From assembly GCA_040756995.1 (NCBI GenBank), contig JBFLYK010000031.1:1-64000 (forward strand): a stretch of DNA of 64,000 nucleotides, read 5' to 3'. The notes beneath the pieces were generated by a model, which saw nothing but the letters and a program-made list of their open reading frames with translations, did no database searches and was not told the origin of the DNA. A program made the translations under genes and the position numbers. This document shows positions 33,262-40,584 of the stretch, in pieces (within the stretch, counting starts at the first letter, position 1; each line of letters opens with the position of its first letter). This stretch comes from BP-133 sp040756995. Its GTDB lineage: Bacteria > Actinomycetota > Acidimicrobiia > IMCC26256 > BP-133.

Positions 33262-35301
33262 TTACTCGCCGGAGCCCTCGAGGGCGATCAGGGGTTGGCC
33301 CTTGGTGACGGCTTCGCCGGCGGTGCACAGGACGGCCGAGACCACGCCGTCGGCCGGGGCCTTCACTTCCAGCTCCATCTTCATGGCCTCGACGACGACC
33401 AGGGGCTGGCCCCGTTCGACGGTGTCGCCGGCGGCGACCTTCACGGCGATGACCGTGCCGGGCATCGGGGCGCCGAGCTGCGCCGGGCCGCCCTCGGCGT
33501 CGACGAGGCGGGGTCTGATGCCGAGGGGCAGCTCGTAGGGCTGGCCGTTCCAGTAGACGTGGACGCAGCCCGGGGTGGCCACGGCCGCGGCCCGGACGCC
33601 GTCCACCGACCAGCCGTGGGTGTCCCCGCCGGGTTCGTGCTCGGGGTCGGCCGGGACGAGCGTGGTGTGACCCACCTGGAAGGGCCCGGTGCCCCGCACG
33701 TCGACGAGCCGCTCGCCCTTGGCGGTGGCCGACGACTCCGTCGCGTCGCCGCCGGTCTGGACCACGACGTGGGTCGGGCCGGGCTCGAGGTGGCGCCAGG
33801 GGCCCACCGCCGACCACGGATCGGCACTCCTCCCCCGGCTCTCGGCCAGGATGCGGGCCGCCTCGGCGGCCCCCGCCAGGGCGATGGCCGGTTCCGGGAT
33901 GGCGGCATCGTCGACGCCCGAGGTCCAGCCGGCGTGGGCCGACTCCAACCATGTCGTGGTCACGCGCCCGGCCCGGACGGTCTCGTCGGCGACCAGCATC
34001 CGCAGGAACGGCAGGTTCGTGCGCAGTCCGAGGATCTCGGTCTGGGCCAGGGCGTCGGCCAGCTCGTCCAGCGCCGCCGGCCGGTCGTCGGCGTGCACGA
34101 TCACCTTGGCCAGCATGGGGTCGTAGTGGGTCGTGACCTCGGAGCCCTCGTCCACGCCGGAGTCGACGCGGGCCTCGTCAGGCCAGCGCACGTGGAGCAG
34201 CCGGCCCGACTGCGGCAGGAAGCCGGCGTCGGGATCCTCGGCGTAGAGGCGAACCTCGATGGAATGGCCGGTGGGCGTCACGTCCTCCTGGGCGAGCGGC
34301 AGGGGCTCGCCCATCGCCACCCGCAGCTGCAGCTCCACCAGGTCGAGGCCGGTGACCATCTCGGTGACCGGGTGCTCCACCTGGAGGCGGGCGTTCATCT
34401 CGATGAAGCCGAACGTCTCACCGTCCTCGTCGACGAGGAATTCGCACGTGCCGGCATTGCGGTATCCGACGTGGCGGCACAGCGCCACCGCCGCCCCGGT
34501 GAGGCGCTCGCGCAGCGCCGGGCTCACGATCGGCGACGGCGTCTCCTCGAGGATCTTCTGGTGCCGGCGCTGCAGCGAGCAGTCCCGTTCGCCGAGGTGG
34601 ATCACATTGCCGAAAGCGTCGGCCATCACCTGCACCTCGACGTGGCGCGGCGCCGGCAGGTACCGCTCCAGGAGCAGCCTCGTGTCGCCGAAGGCGCCGG
34701 CGGCCACCCGCCGGGCCGACGCCAGGGCGGGCAGCAGGTCGCTCTCGTGGTGGACGACGGCCATGCCCTTGCCGCCGCCGCCGGCGGCCGGCTTGACGAT
34801 CAGCGGGTAGCCGATCTCCTTGGCCGCCCGCTCCAGGGTGGCGTCGTCCTGGTCCTCCCCGCCGTAGCCAGGGAGGGTCGGGACACCGGCCGCCTGGGCG
34901 ATCCGCTTGGCTTCGTCCTTGCCGCCCATGGCCGCCAGCACGTCGGGGGGTGGACCGACGAAGGCGTAGCCGGCGGCCTCCACCGCCCGTCCGAAGCCGG
35001 GGTCCTCCGACAGGAAGCCGAAGCCGGGATGGATCAGGTCGGCCTTGAGCGCCCGGGCCGCCTCCAGGACCTTCTCGGCCCGGAGGTAGGACCGGGCCGC
35101 CGGCGCCGGCCCGATGCAGTAGGCGGCGTCGGCCAGGCGGACGAACGGCGCACCGAAGTCGGCCTCGGAGTAGACCGCGGCGCAGCGCAGCCCCATGCGC
35201 CGGGCCGTCCGGAAGACCCGAACGGCGATCTCCCCCCGGTTGGCGACGAGGACGGTCGGAACGTGGTGAGGGCTGTGCCTCTTGGAACGGGGATTGTTCA
35301 T
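33262..35301 (-). CDS. Acyl-CoA carboxylase biotin-containing alpha subunit (methylcrotonyl/geranyl type)
   Basis: 679 residues. Biotin carboxylase domain: VLVANRGEIAVRVFRTARRM, ATP-grasp glycine loop VKPAAGGGGKGM (about 170), FIEMNARLQVEHPVTEM. A linking region is followed by the C-terminal biotinyl domain with the biotin Lys in VEAMKMELEV. It carboxylates its own biotin, which the beta subunit then transfers to an acyl-CoA. ATG 35301 lies 13 nt after the beta-subunit stop. Length and pairing fit 3-methylcrotonyl-CoA (leucine) or geranyl-CoA carboxylase; acetyl/propionyl-CoA use is less likely given the beta subunit. Confidence 0.92.
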   Translation of the reverse strand: MNNPRSKRHSPHHVPTVLVANRGEIAVRVFRTARRMGLRCAAVYSEADFGAPFVRLADAAYCIGPAPAARSYLRAEKVLEAARALKADLIHPGFGFLSEDPGFGRAVEAAGYAFVGPPPDVLAAMGGKDEAKRIAQAAGVPTLPGYGGEDQDDATLERAAKEIGYPLIVKPAAGGGGKGMAVVHHESDLLPALASARRVAAGAFGDTRLLLERYLPAPRHVEVQVMADAFGNVIHLGERDCSLQRRHQKILEETPSPIVSPALRERLTGAAVALCRHVGYRNAGTCEFLVDEDGETFGFIEMNARLQVEHPVTEMVTGLDLVELQLRVAMGEPLPLAQEDVTPTGHSIEVRLYAEDPDAGFLPQSGRLLHVRWPDEARVDSGVDEGSEVTTHYDPMLAKVIVHADDRPAALDELADALAQTEILGLRTNLPFLRMLVADETVRAGRVTTTWLESAHAGWTSGVDDAAIPEPAIALAGAAEAARILAESRGRSADPWSAVGPWRHLEPGPTHVVVQTGGDATESSATAKGERLVDVRGTGPFQVGHTTLVPADPEHEPGGDTHGWSVDGVRAAAVATPGCVHVYWNGQPYELPLGIRPRLVDAEGGPAQLGAPMPGTVIAVKVAAGDTVERGQPLVVVEAMKMELEVKAPADGVVSAVLCTAGEAVTKGQPLIALEGSGE

Positions 35302-35314
35302 GGTCTGGTCTCGC

Positions 35315-36916
35315 TTACATCCGGAAGACGCCGTAGTTCGGCTCGGGAATGGGGGCGTTGTAGGAGGCCGAGATGGCCAGGGCCAGGGTGAGCCGGGTGT
35401 CGAGCGGGTCGATGACCCCGTCGTCGAAGAGGCGGGCGGTCGTGTAGTAGGGGTGGCCCTGGCGGTCGTACTGCTCCCGGATCGGCTGCTTGAACGCCTC
35501 TTCATCCTCCGGGGTGGCGAAGCCGCCCTGCTTCACGGTGGCCAGCACGCTGGCCGCCTGCTCGCCGCCCATGACCGAGAGGCGGGCGTTGGGCCACATC
35601 CACAGGAAGCGGGGCGAGTAGCCCCGGCCGCACATGGCGTAGTTGCCGGCGCCGAAGCTGCCGCCGATGACGACGGTGAACTTCGGGACCACCGAGCACG
35701 AGACGGCCGTGACCATCTTGGCACCGTCCTTGGCGATGCCGCCGGTCTCGGCGTCGACGCCGACCATGAACCCGGAGATGTTCTGCAGGAACACCAGCGG
35801 GATCTTGCGCTGGTTGCAGAGCTCGATGAAGTGGGCCGCTTTGAGTGACGACTCCGAGAAGAGAATGCCGTTGTTGGCCAGGATCCCGACCGGGAAGCCC
35901 ATGATGTGGGCGAAGCCGCAGACGATCGTCGTGCCGTAGAGCGCCTTGAACTCATGGAACCGGCTGCCGTCGACGAGCCGGGCGATCACCTCGTGCACGT
36001 CGTAGGGCGTGCGGGTGTCGGGCGGGACGATCTCGTACAGCTCCCGGGGGTCGTACTTCGGCTCCTCGGGCGGCTCCATTCCCGGCGGGAGCTGCTTTTC
36101 GTGGTTGAGGGAGGCGACGATGTCGCGCACGATCGACAGGGCGTGGGCGTCGTCGAGGGCGTAGTGGTCGACGACCCCGGAGGTGCGGGCGTGGACGTCG
36201 GCGCCGCCGAGCTCCTCCTCGCTCACATCGACGCCGATGGCCGCCTTCACCAGCGGCGGGCCGCCGAGGTAGATCGTGCCCTGCCGGCGGACGATGACCG
36301 ACTCGTCGGACATGGCCGGCACGTAGGCGCCCCCGGCGGTGCACATGCCCATGACGCAGGCGATCTGGGGGATGCCCATCCCCGACAGGGTCGCCTGGTT
36401 GTAGAAGATCCGGCCGAAGTGTTCCTTGTCGGGGAAGACCTCGTCGTGCATCGGCAGGAAGGCGCCGCCGGAGTCGACGAGATAGATGCAGGGCAGGCGG
36501 TTCTCCTTGGCGATCTCCTGCGCCCGCACGTGCTTCTTCACCGTCATCGGGAAGTACGTGCCGCCCTTCACCGTGGCGTCGTTGCAGACGATCATGCACT
36601 CCCGGCCCGACACCCGGCCGATGCCGGTGATGATCCCGGCGGCCGGCGCCTGGTCGTCGTAGAGGCCGTGGGCGGCCAGCGGCGAGAGCTCGAGGAAGGG
36701 CGTGCCGGGATCCAGCAGCCGCTCGACGCGCTGGCGGGGCAGGAGCTTGCCCCGGGAGAGGTGCTTCTCCCGCATCCGCTCCGGGCCGCCCCGGGCGGCG
36801 GCCTGGATCTTCTCCTTCAGGTCGGCGACGGCGGCCTCCATGGCCCGCCGGTACTCCCGGGCCTTGTCGGTGTGGGGGTCGTGGAGGGTCGACAGCGTGG
36901 GGAACGAAGACGTCAT
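35315..36916 (-). CDS. Acyl-CoA carboxylase carboxyltransferase beta subunit (methylcrotonyl/geranyl type)
   Basis: 533 residues. Landmarks: MREKHLSRGKLLPRQRVERL, CNDATVKGGTYFPMTVKKH, YLVDSGGAFLPMHDEVFPD, MCTAGGAYVPAMSDE, FLQNISGFMVGVDAETGGIA and GGSFGAGNYAMCGRGYSPRF. These match methylcrotonyl-CoA and geranyl-CoA carboxylase beta chains rather than acetyl/propionyl-CoA ones. It transfers CO2 from biotin to the acyl-CoA gamma carbon. ATG 36916 overlaps the TetR stop (ATGA). Together with the AtuA gene this hints at isoprenoid or leucine breakdown. Confidence 0.93.
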   Translation of the reverse strand: MTSSFPTLSTLHDPHTDKAREYRRAMEAAVADLKEKIQAAARGGPERMREKHLSRGKLLPRQRVERLLDPGTPFLELSPLAAHGLYDDQAPAAGIITGIGRVSGRECMIVCNDATVKGGTYFPMTVKKHVRAQEIAKENRLPCIYLVDSGGAFLPMHDEVFPDKEHFGRIFYNQATLSGMGIPQIACVMGMCTAGGAYVPAMSDESVIVRRQGTIYLGGPPLVKAAIGVDVSEEELGGADVHARTSGVVDHYALDDAHALSIVRDIVASLNHEKQLPPGMEPPEEPKYDPRELYEIVPPDTRTPYDVHEVIARLVDGSRFHEFKALYGTTIVCGFAHIMGFPVGILANNGILFSESSLKAAHFIELCNQRKIPLVFLQNISGFMVGVDAETGGIAKDGAKMVTAVSCSVVPKFTVVIGGSFGAGNYAMCGRGYSPRFLWMWPNARLSVMGGEQAASVLATVKQGGFATPEDEEAFKQPIREQYDRQGHPYYTTARLFDDGVIDPLDTRLTLALAISASYNAPIPEPNYGVFRM

Positions 36917-37497
36917 GACGGCGGGGCTCCCATGAGCTGGAGGACGAGAACGGCGTAGGTGTCGGCCACCTGGCGGCGGCCGAGGCGACCCGGCTCGCGC
37001 ATCCAGGCGTCGACGCCTTTGAGCAGGTCGAGGACGGCGATGCCGGCCACCTTGGCGTCGGGGACGTGGAATTCCCCAGCCGCCACCCCGTCGGCCAGGA
37101 ACCGTTGCACCGCCTGCTGGAAGCGGCGGCGGACGGCCTGGAGTTCGGTGAAATGGTCGGGGGAGAGGTGGGCCATGTCGCGGAACAGGACGGCGATGGC
37201 GTAGCGGCGGTGCTGGGCGTCGGTGATGTAGCCCCGGACGAAGCGGGCGAGCCGTTCGGCGTAGCTGACGTCGCCGGCCTCGAGGAGCGGCAGGAGCCCG
37301 GCGAAGAACTCTCCCGAGCCGTACTGCACGATCCGGTAGAGGATCTCCTCCTTGGAGGCGAAATGGTGGTACAGCGAGCCGCCCTGGATGCCGGCCGCCT
37401 GGGCCAGGGCCCGGGTCGACACGCTCTGGTAGCCGCGCTCGTAGAACAGCCGGGCGGCGATGTCGATGATCTCGTCGGCTCGGCGAGCGACGACCAC
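36913..37497 (-). CDS. TetR-family regulator of the carboxylase operon
   Basis: 194 residues. HTH: AARLFYERGYQSVSTRALAQ then AAGIQGGSLYHHFASKEEIL. The C-terminal region (LARFVRGYITDAQHRRYAIA) resembles TetR_C domains of acyl-CoA responsive regulators. It is the first gene of the operon, overlapping the beta subunit by ATGA, so it probably autoregulates and controls the carboxylase in response to an acyl-CoA. GTG 37497 follows a TAGGGT element by 6 nt, with a palindrome just upstream. Confidence 0.9.
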   Translation of the reverse strand: MVVARRADEIIDIAARLFYERGYQSVSTRALAQAAGIQGGSLYHHFASKEEILYRIVQYGSGEFFAGLLPLLEAGDVSYAERLARFVRGYITDAQHRRYAIAVLFRDMAHLSPDHFTELQAVRRRFQQAVQRFLADGVAAGEFHVPDAKVAGIAVLDLLKGVDAWMREPGRLGRRQVADTYAVLVLQLMGAPPS

Positions 37498-37503
37498 GAG
37501 CTC

Positions 37504-37509
37504 ACCCTA
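37504..37509 (-). promoter_or_regulatory. Leaderless -10 hexamer (TAGGGT) of the carboxylase operon
   Basis: On the minus strand TAGGGT (37509-37504) ends 6 nt before GTG 37497. No SD is present. Confidence 0.55.
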
Positions 37510-37522
37510 CCAAGCGTTAGGT
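37509..37522. promoter_or_regulatory. Candidate TetR operator of the carboxylase operon
   Basis: ACCAAGCGTTAGGT is an imperfect 14-bp palindrome (ACCnAnCGnTnGGT, 10 of 14 positions symmetric). It touches the -10 hexamer of the operon and lies between the TetR gene and the divergent zinc-ribbon gene. Confidence 0.5.
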
Positions 37523-37572
37523 TCGGTCGGCCACTTCGAGACCGGTTCGGGGAGGGGTGGGAGAATTGGGCC

Positions 37573-37818
37573 GTGCCCTGGTGTGCCACCTGCGACCGGT
37601 TCCTGTCTCCGCCGACCGTCACGCCCGACGGGCGCTGCCCCGTCTGCGGCCGGCCGGTGGAGCCGGGTCAGGCCCACCGGGCTGAGGACCATCCGCCGCC
37701 CGGTGAGGAGGAGCTAGGGCCCATCCCCCTGCACCTGAAGATCCTGGGCGTGGCCCTCGTCGTCTATCTCGGCTGGCGCTTCATCCAGGGCGTGGACTGG
37801 GTGATCCAGCGCTTCTGA
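37573..37818 (+). CDS. Small zinc-ribbon membrane protein
   Basis: 81 residues from GTG 37573. The N-terminus has two Cys pairs, WCATCDRF and CPVCGRPV, forming a zinc ribbon, followed by a Pro/Glu linker and one C-terminal membrane helix (KILGVALVVYLGWRFIQGV). Small proteins with this plan are common in actinobacteria but have no known function. GAGAAT, a one-mismatch TANNNT, ends 6 nt upstream of the start. It is divergent from the TetR-carboxylase operon. Confidence 0.7.
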   Translation: MPWCATCDRFLSPPTVTPDGRCPVCGRPVEPGQAHRAEDHPPPGEEELGPIPLHLKILGVALVVYLGWRFIQGVDWVIQRF

Positions 37819-37859
37819 CGGCCCGCCGGCCGATGTCCTGATCTGCGCGGGATATGGCA

Positions 37860-37888
37860 TTGCGGTCATCGCCCCGGGCGCCAATACT
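37860..37888 (+). promoter_or_regulatory. Promoter of the GlxA-like gene (TTGCGG - 17 nt - AATACT)
   Basis: TTGCGG at 37860-37865 and AATACT at 37883-37888 are 17 nt apart, and ATG 37895 follows after 6 nt, again a leaderless arrangement. Confidence 0.5.
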
Positions 37889-37894
37889 GCCGCC

Positions 37895-38905
37895 ATGGCG
37901 AGGGAGGTCGTCGTGGTCGGCCACGGCGGAGCGGTCGGCATCGAGCTGACGGCGGCCTGTGAAGTGCTGGAGCTGGCCAACGTCTGGCTGGCCGAGCAGG
38001 GCCGGCCGCCGGCCTACGAGGTCCAGGTCATGACGCTCGACGGCGGGCCGCTGCCACTCTTCGGCGGCCTGGAGTTGAGTGCCACGGGCTCGCTGCGGCG
38101 CTACCGCGGCCCGGTCGACACCCTCATCGTGGTCGGCGGGCCGGTCGCCCCGGCGGCCAGCGAGAACCCGTCGCTGGCCCGGGCGGTGGGGCGGGCCTCC
38201 GCCGGCGCCCGCCGGGTCGTGAGTCTCTGCACCGGCGCCTTCGTGCTGGCCGCCGCCGGCCTGCTCGACGGCCGCCGGGTCACGACCCACTGGCGCTTCG
38301 GTGAGGACCTGGCCGCCCGCTACCCGGCCGTGGAGGTCGACACCGATCCGATCTACGTCCGGGACGGGCCGGTCTGGACCTCGGCGGGCATCACCGCCGG
38401 CATCGACCTGCTGCTGGCGCTGGTCGAGGAGGACGAGGGGTCCGAGGTCGCCCGGGAGATCGCCCGGCTGCTGGTCATCTTCCTGCGCCGCACGGGCAGT
38501 CAGGCGCAGTTCAGCGCTCAGCTGTGCAACCAGCTGGCCGACCGGCACCCCATCCGGGAGCTGCAGCAGTACATCGCCGAGCATCCCGAGGCCGACCTCT
38601 CCCTGCCCGCCCTCGCCCGGCGGGTCAACATGAGTCCCCGCCACTTCGCCCGCCTGTTCCGGTCCGAGACCGGCGTCTCGCCGGGCCGCTACGTCGAGCA
38701 GGCCCGCATCGAGACCGCCCGCCGGCGGCTGGAGGAGAGCGAGCAGTCGGTCGAGGCCATCGCCGCCGCCTGCGGCTTCGGCAGCGCCGGCAACTTCCGC
38801 CGGGTGTTCGCCAAGGCGATGGGTGTTTCGCCCTTCGAGTACCGCCGGGGCTTCGGCCCGGCCCGCCCGTCCGCCCGCCGCGACGGCCTCGATCTGGCCG
38901 TCTGA
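37895..38905 (+). CDS. GlxA-type regulator (DJ-1/PfpI domain + AraC HTH)
   Basis: 336 residues. The N-terminal ~190 residues form a DJ-1/PfpI-like domain with VVSLCTGAFVLAAAGLLDGR (nucleophile-elbow Cys, about residue 111) and TTHWRFGEDLAARYP. The C-terminal AraC domain has two HTH motifs: LSLPALARRVNMSPRHFARL and SVEAIAAACGFGSAGNFRRV. GlxA-like proteins are usually activators of nearby catabolic genes. Two small genes follow on the same strand and end in a strong terminator, so they are likely targets or partners. Confidence 0.93.
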   Translation: MAREVVVVGHGGAVGIELTAACEVLELANVWLAEQGRPPAYEVQVMTLDGGPLPLFGGLELSATGSLRRYRGPVDTLIVVGGPVAPAASENPSLARAVGRASAGARRVVSLCTGAFVLAAAGLLDGRRVTTHWRFGEDLAARYPAVEVDTDPIYVRDGPVWTSAGITAGIDLLLALVEEDEGSEVAREIARLLVIFLRRTGSQAQFSAQLCNQLADRHPIRELQQYIAEHPEADLSLPALARRVNMSPRHFARLFRSETGVSPGRYVEQARIETARRRLEESEQSVEAIAAACGFGSAGNFRRVFAKAMGVSPFEYRRGFGPARPSARRDGLDLAV

Positions 38906-38922
38906 AAGGGAAGGAGCCGCCC

Positions 38923-39555
38923 GTGCCCGCCGAGACCGTTGCCGGAGTGCGCATCCCCGACTCCCGCCTGGCCCGGGAGGCCAGCGCGCTCGTGGCCGAA
39001 GTCAGCCCCGACTACCTCGAGGGTCACTGCCGCCGGAGCCACGTCTTCGCCGCCCTGCTCGGCCAGGCGCTGGGCATCGAATACGACGAGGAACTGCTCT
39101 ATCTCTGCACCGTCCTCCACGACCTGGGGCTGACCGAGCGCTACGCCACCGGCGAGCGCCTGGAGGTGGCCGGCGCCCGGGCCGCCGCCGGATGGGCCCG
39201 CAGCCACGATCTCCCCGACGACCGGGTGAACGCCCTGTGGGACGCCGTGGCCCTCCACGCCAGTGCCGGGATCGCCGACGCCAAGGGCGGCGAGGTGGCC
39301 CTGACCCATTTCGGCATCGCGGTCGACGTGATCGGGCTCCGACGGGAACTGTTGTCCGACGAGGCCTTCGACGCCGTCGTCGCCGCCTTCCCCCGCCGGA
39401 ACTTCAAGAAGTCCTTCCACGAGTTGCTGATCGAGCACGCCAGCCGCAACCCGACCGCTTATCTCTTCAGCTGGTTCCACGAGTCCCTCCGGGCGCACGT
39501 GTGCCCGGTTCCCACCTTTGATGAAGCGTTCTTCGCCAGCCCCTTCACGGAATGA
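38923..39555 (+). CDS. HD-domain hydrolase, cyanamide hydratase-like
   Basis: 210 residues from GTG 38923, preceded by AAGGAG at 6-nt spacing. HD motif: His in CRRSHVFAALLG (about 39), HDLGL (about 65-69), and His in VALHASAGIAD (about 110). The sequence around LYLCTVLHDLGLTERY resembles HD proteins of the cyanamide-hydratase group, but substrate assignment is tentative. The gene lies 17 nt after the GlxA-like regulator and overlaps the SD region of the SnoaL-like gene, so it is part of a three-gene operon. Confidence 0.78.
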   Translation: MPAETVAGVRIPDSRLAREASALVAEVSPDYLEGHCRRSHVFAALLGQALGIEYDEELLYLCTVLHDLGLTERYATGERLEVAGARAAAGWARSHDLPDDRVNALWDAVALHASAGIADAKGGEVALTHFGIAVDVIGLRRELLSDEAFDAVVAAFPRRNFKKSFHELLIEHASRNPTAYLFSWFHESLRAHVCPVPTFDEAFFASPFTE

Positions 39556-39563
39556 GGTGCGAT

Positions 39564-39938
39564 ATGGCAGCCAAGTCACCTGAAGACATCGATCCCACGT
39601 TCATGGAGGCGTTCAACGCCGGCGACGGGGAAACGCTGCTGTCGCTCTACGAGCCGGGGGCAGCCTTTGTGGTCCCCAGCGGCGAGGTGGTCGAGGGACC
39701 GGCGGCGATCGGCGACGCGCTGAGCCCATTCCTCGCCTTGAAGCCGCAGATGGACCTGCGGACGGAGAGGATCATTCGCACGGGCGATACCGCCCTCGTC
39801 TACTCCTCGTGGACGGTGAAGGGCACCGGCCCCGACGGCCCCGTCGAGATGACCGGCCAGTCCAAGGTCGTGGCGCGGGAGCAGGCCGACGGCACCTGGA
39901 AGTTCGTGATCGACGACCCGGGCTGGAACGCCGGCTGA
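39564..39938 (+). CDS. SnoaL/DUF4440-like NTF2-fold protein
   Basis: 124 residues from ATG 39564, chosen because GAGGTG precedes it; an ATG at 39552 overlapping the HD stop is possible. The sequence DPTFMEAFNAGDGETLLSLY ... VVEGPAAIGDALSPFLA and DGTWKFVIDDPGWN is typical of the NTF2-like SnoaL/ketosteroid isomerase group, which includes small isomerases, hydrolases and ligand-binding proteins. It is the last gene of the GlxA-like operon, directly before an intrinsic terminator. Confidence 0.85.
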   Translation: MAAKSPEDIDPTFMEAFNAGDGETLLSLYEPGAAFVVPSGEVVEGPAAIGDALSPFLALKPQMDLRTERIIRTGDTALVYSSWTVKGTGPDGPVEMTGQSKVVAREQADGTWKFVIDDPGWNAG

Positions 39939-39946
39939 CGTCTCCT

Positions 39947-39979
39947 ACCGCCCGGTCGATGATGACCGGGCGGTTTTTT
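39947..39979 (+). terminator. Intrinsic terminator after the SnoaL-like gene
   Basis: ACCGCCCGGTC pairs with GACCGGGCGGT around a GATGAT loop and runs into TTTTTT. It is the only hairpin in the window with a full U-tract. Confidence 0.92.
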
Positions 39980-40052
39980 GCGTTCGGGAGCTTGGCCGGT
40001 AGTTGGGCGTCTGTTGATCAGGTCAAAGCCGTGATCGTCCGAATCACGGCAG

Positions 40053-40484
40053 GTGCGAAAACTTCTGAACGTCTTCGCCCTGGCGTTGGCCGTCGTGCTC
40101 GGCCCCCGCATCGCTCTGGCTGACGCGCTCGCGCCCGGGGCGGGTTCACCGACGGCCGTGCGCGGCGGTGTCGCTTCACCGGACTCCGTCGCCGACTGCG
40201 ACCGGGAGTCGCACGAGCACTCCGATCGGAACGGCAGCCACCGGGAGTCCCGGAAACCGACGTGGGCCTTCGCTCGGCGTTGGCGGCTGACGTGCCGCTC
40301 CGGCCCTGGCGGCGTCGAGGCGATTCGCGGTGCGGCGGGGGTTGCGTCCCCTCAATGCCGGGGGGAAGATGGCGTTGAGACTCGATCTCAGCAGCGCGAT
40401 TTCGCTGTCCCGGGGGGCGACGGTAGCAGGGCCTCAGCATGGCCAAAACGTTCTAAGATCCTTACTACGTCGTTGCAGCAATGA
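40053..40484 (+). CDS. Possible small secreted protein (uncertain, perhaps frameshifted)
   Basis: The frame from GTG 40053 begins with a good signal peptide: MRKLLNVFALALAVVLG, cleavage after ALA near residue 23. Third positions are almost all G/C for about 75 codons, up to ~40280, including a His/Asp/Glu-rich stretch CDRESHEHSDRNGSHRES. After that codon bias collapses, so the 143-residue frame may be real only at its 5' end, the rest being a frameshift or decay. No SD or family is recognised. Otherwise 39980-40584 holds only the upstream region of the next kinase. Confidence 0.35.
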   Translation: MRKLLNVFALALAVVLGPRIALADALAPGAGSPTAVRGGVASPDSVADCDRESHEHSDRNGSHRESRKPTWAFARRWRLTCRSGPGGVEAIRGAAGVASPQCRGEDGVETRSQQRDFAVPGGDGSRASAWPKRSKILTTSLQQ

Positions 40485-40584
40485 GCAGGGAGCGTCGATC
40501 CGGTTGGCTGAGGGACGAGTACATGCTTGGCATTACGAATAGCAGCCGAACGCCTGAAGGTCACGACCGATAGCGCGCTCCGCT

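Noticed and set aside
33208..36958. Long plus-strand frames opposite the carboxylase genes
   Set aside because: Antisense shadows; the minus strand encodes complete carboxylase subunits with all motifs.
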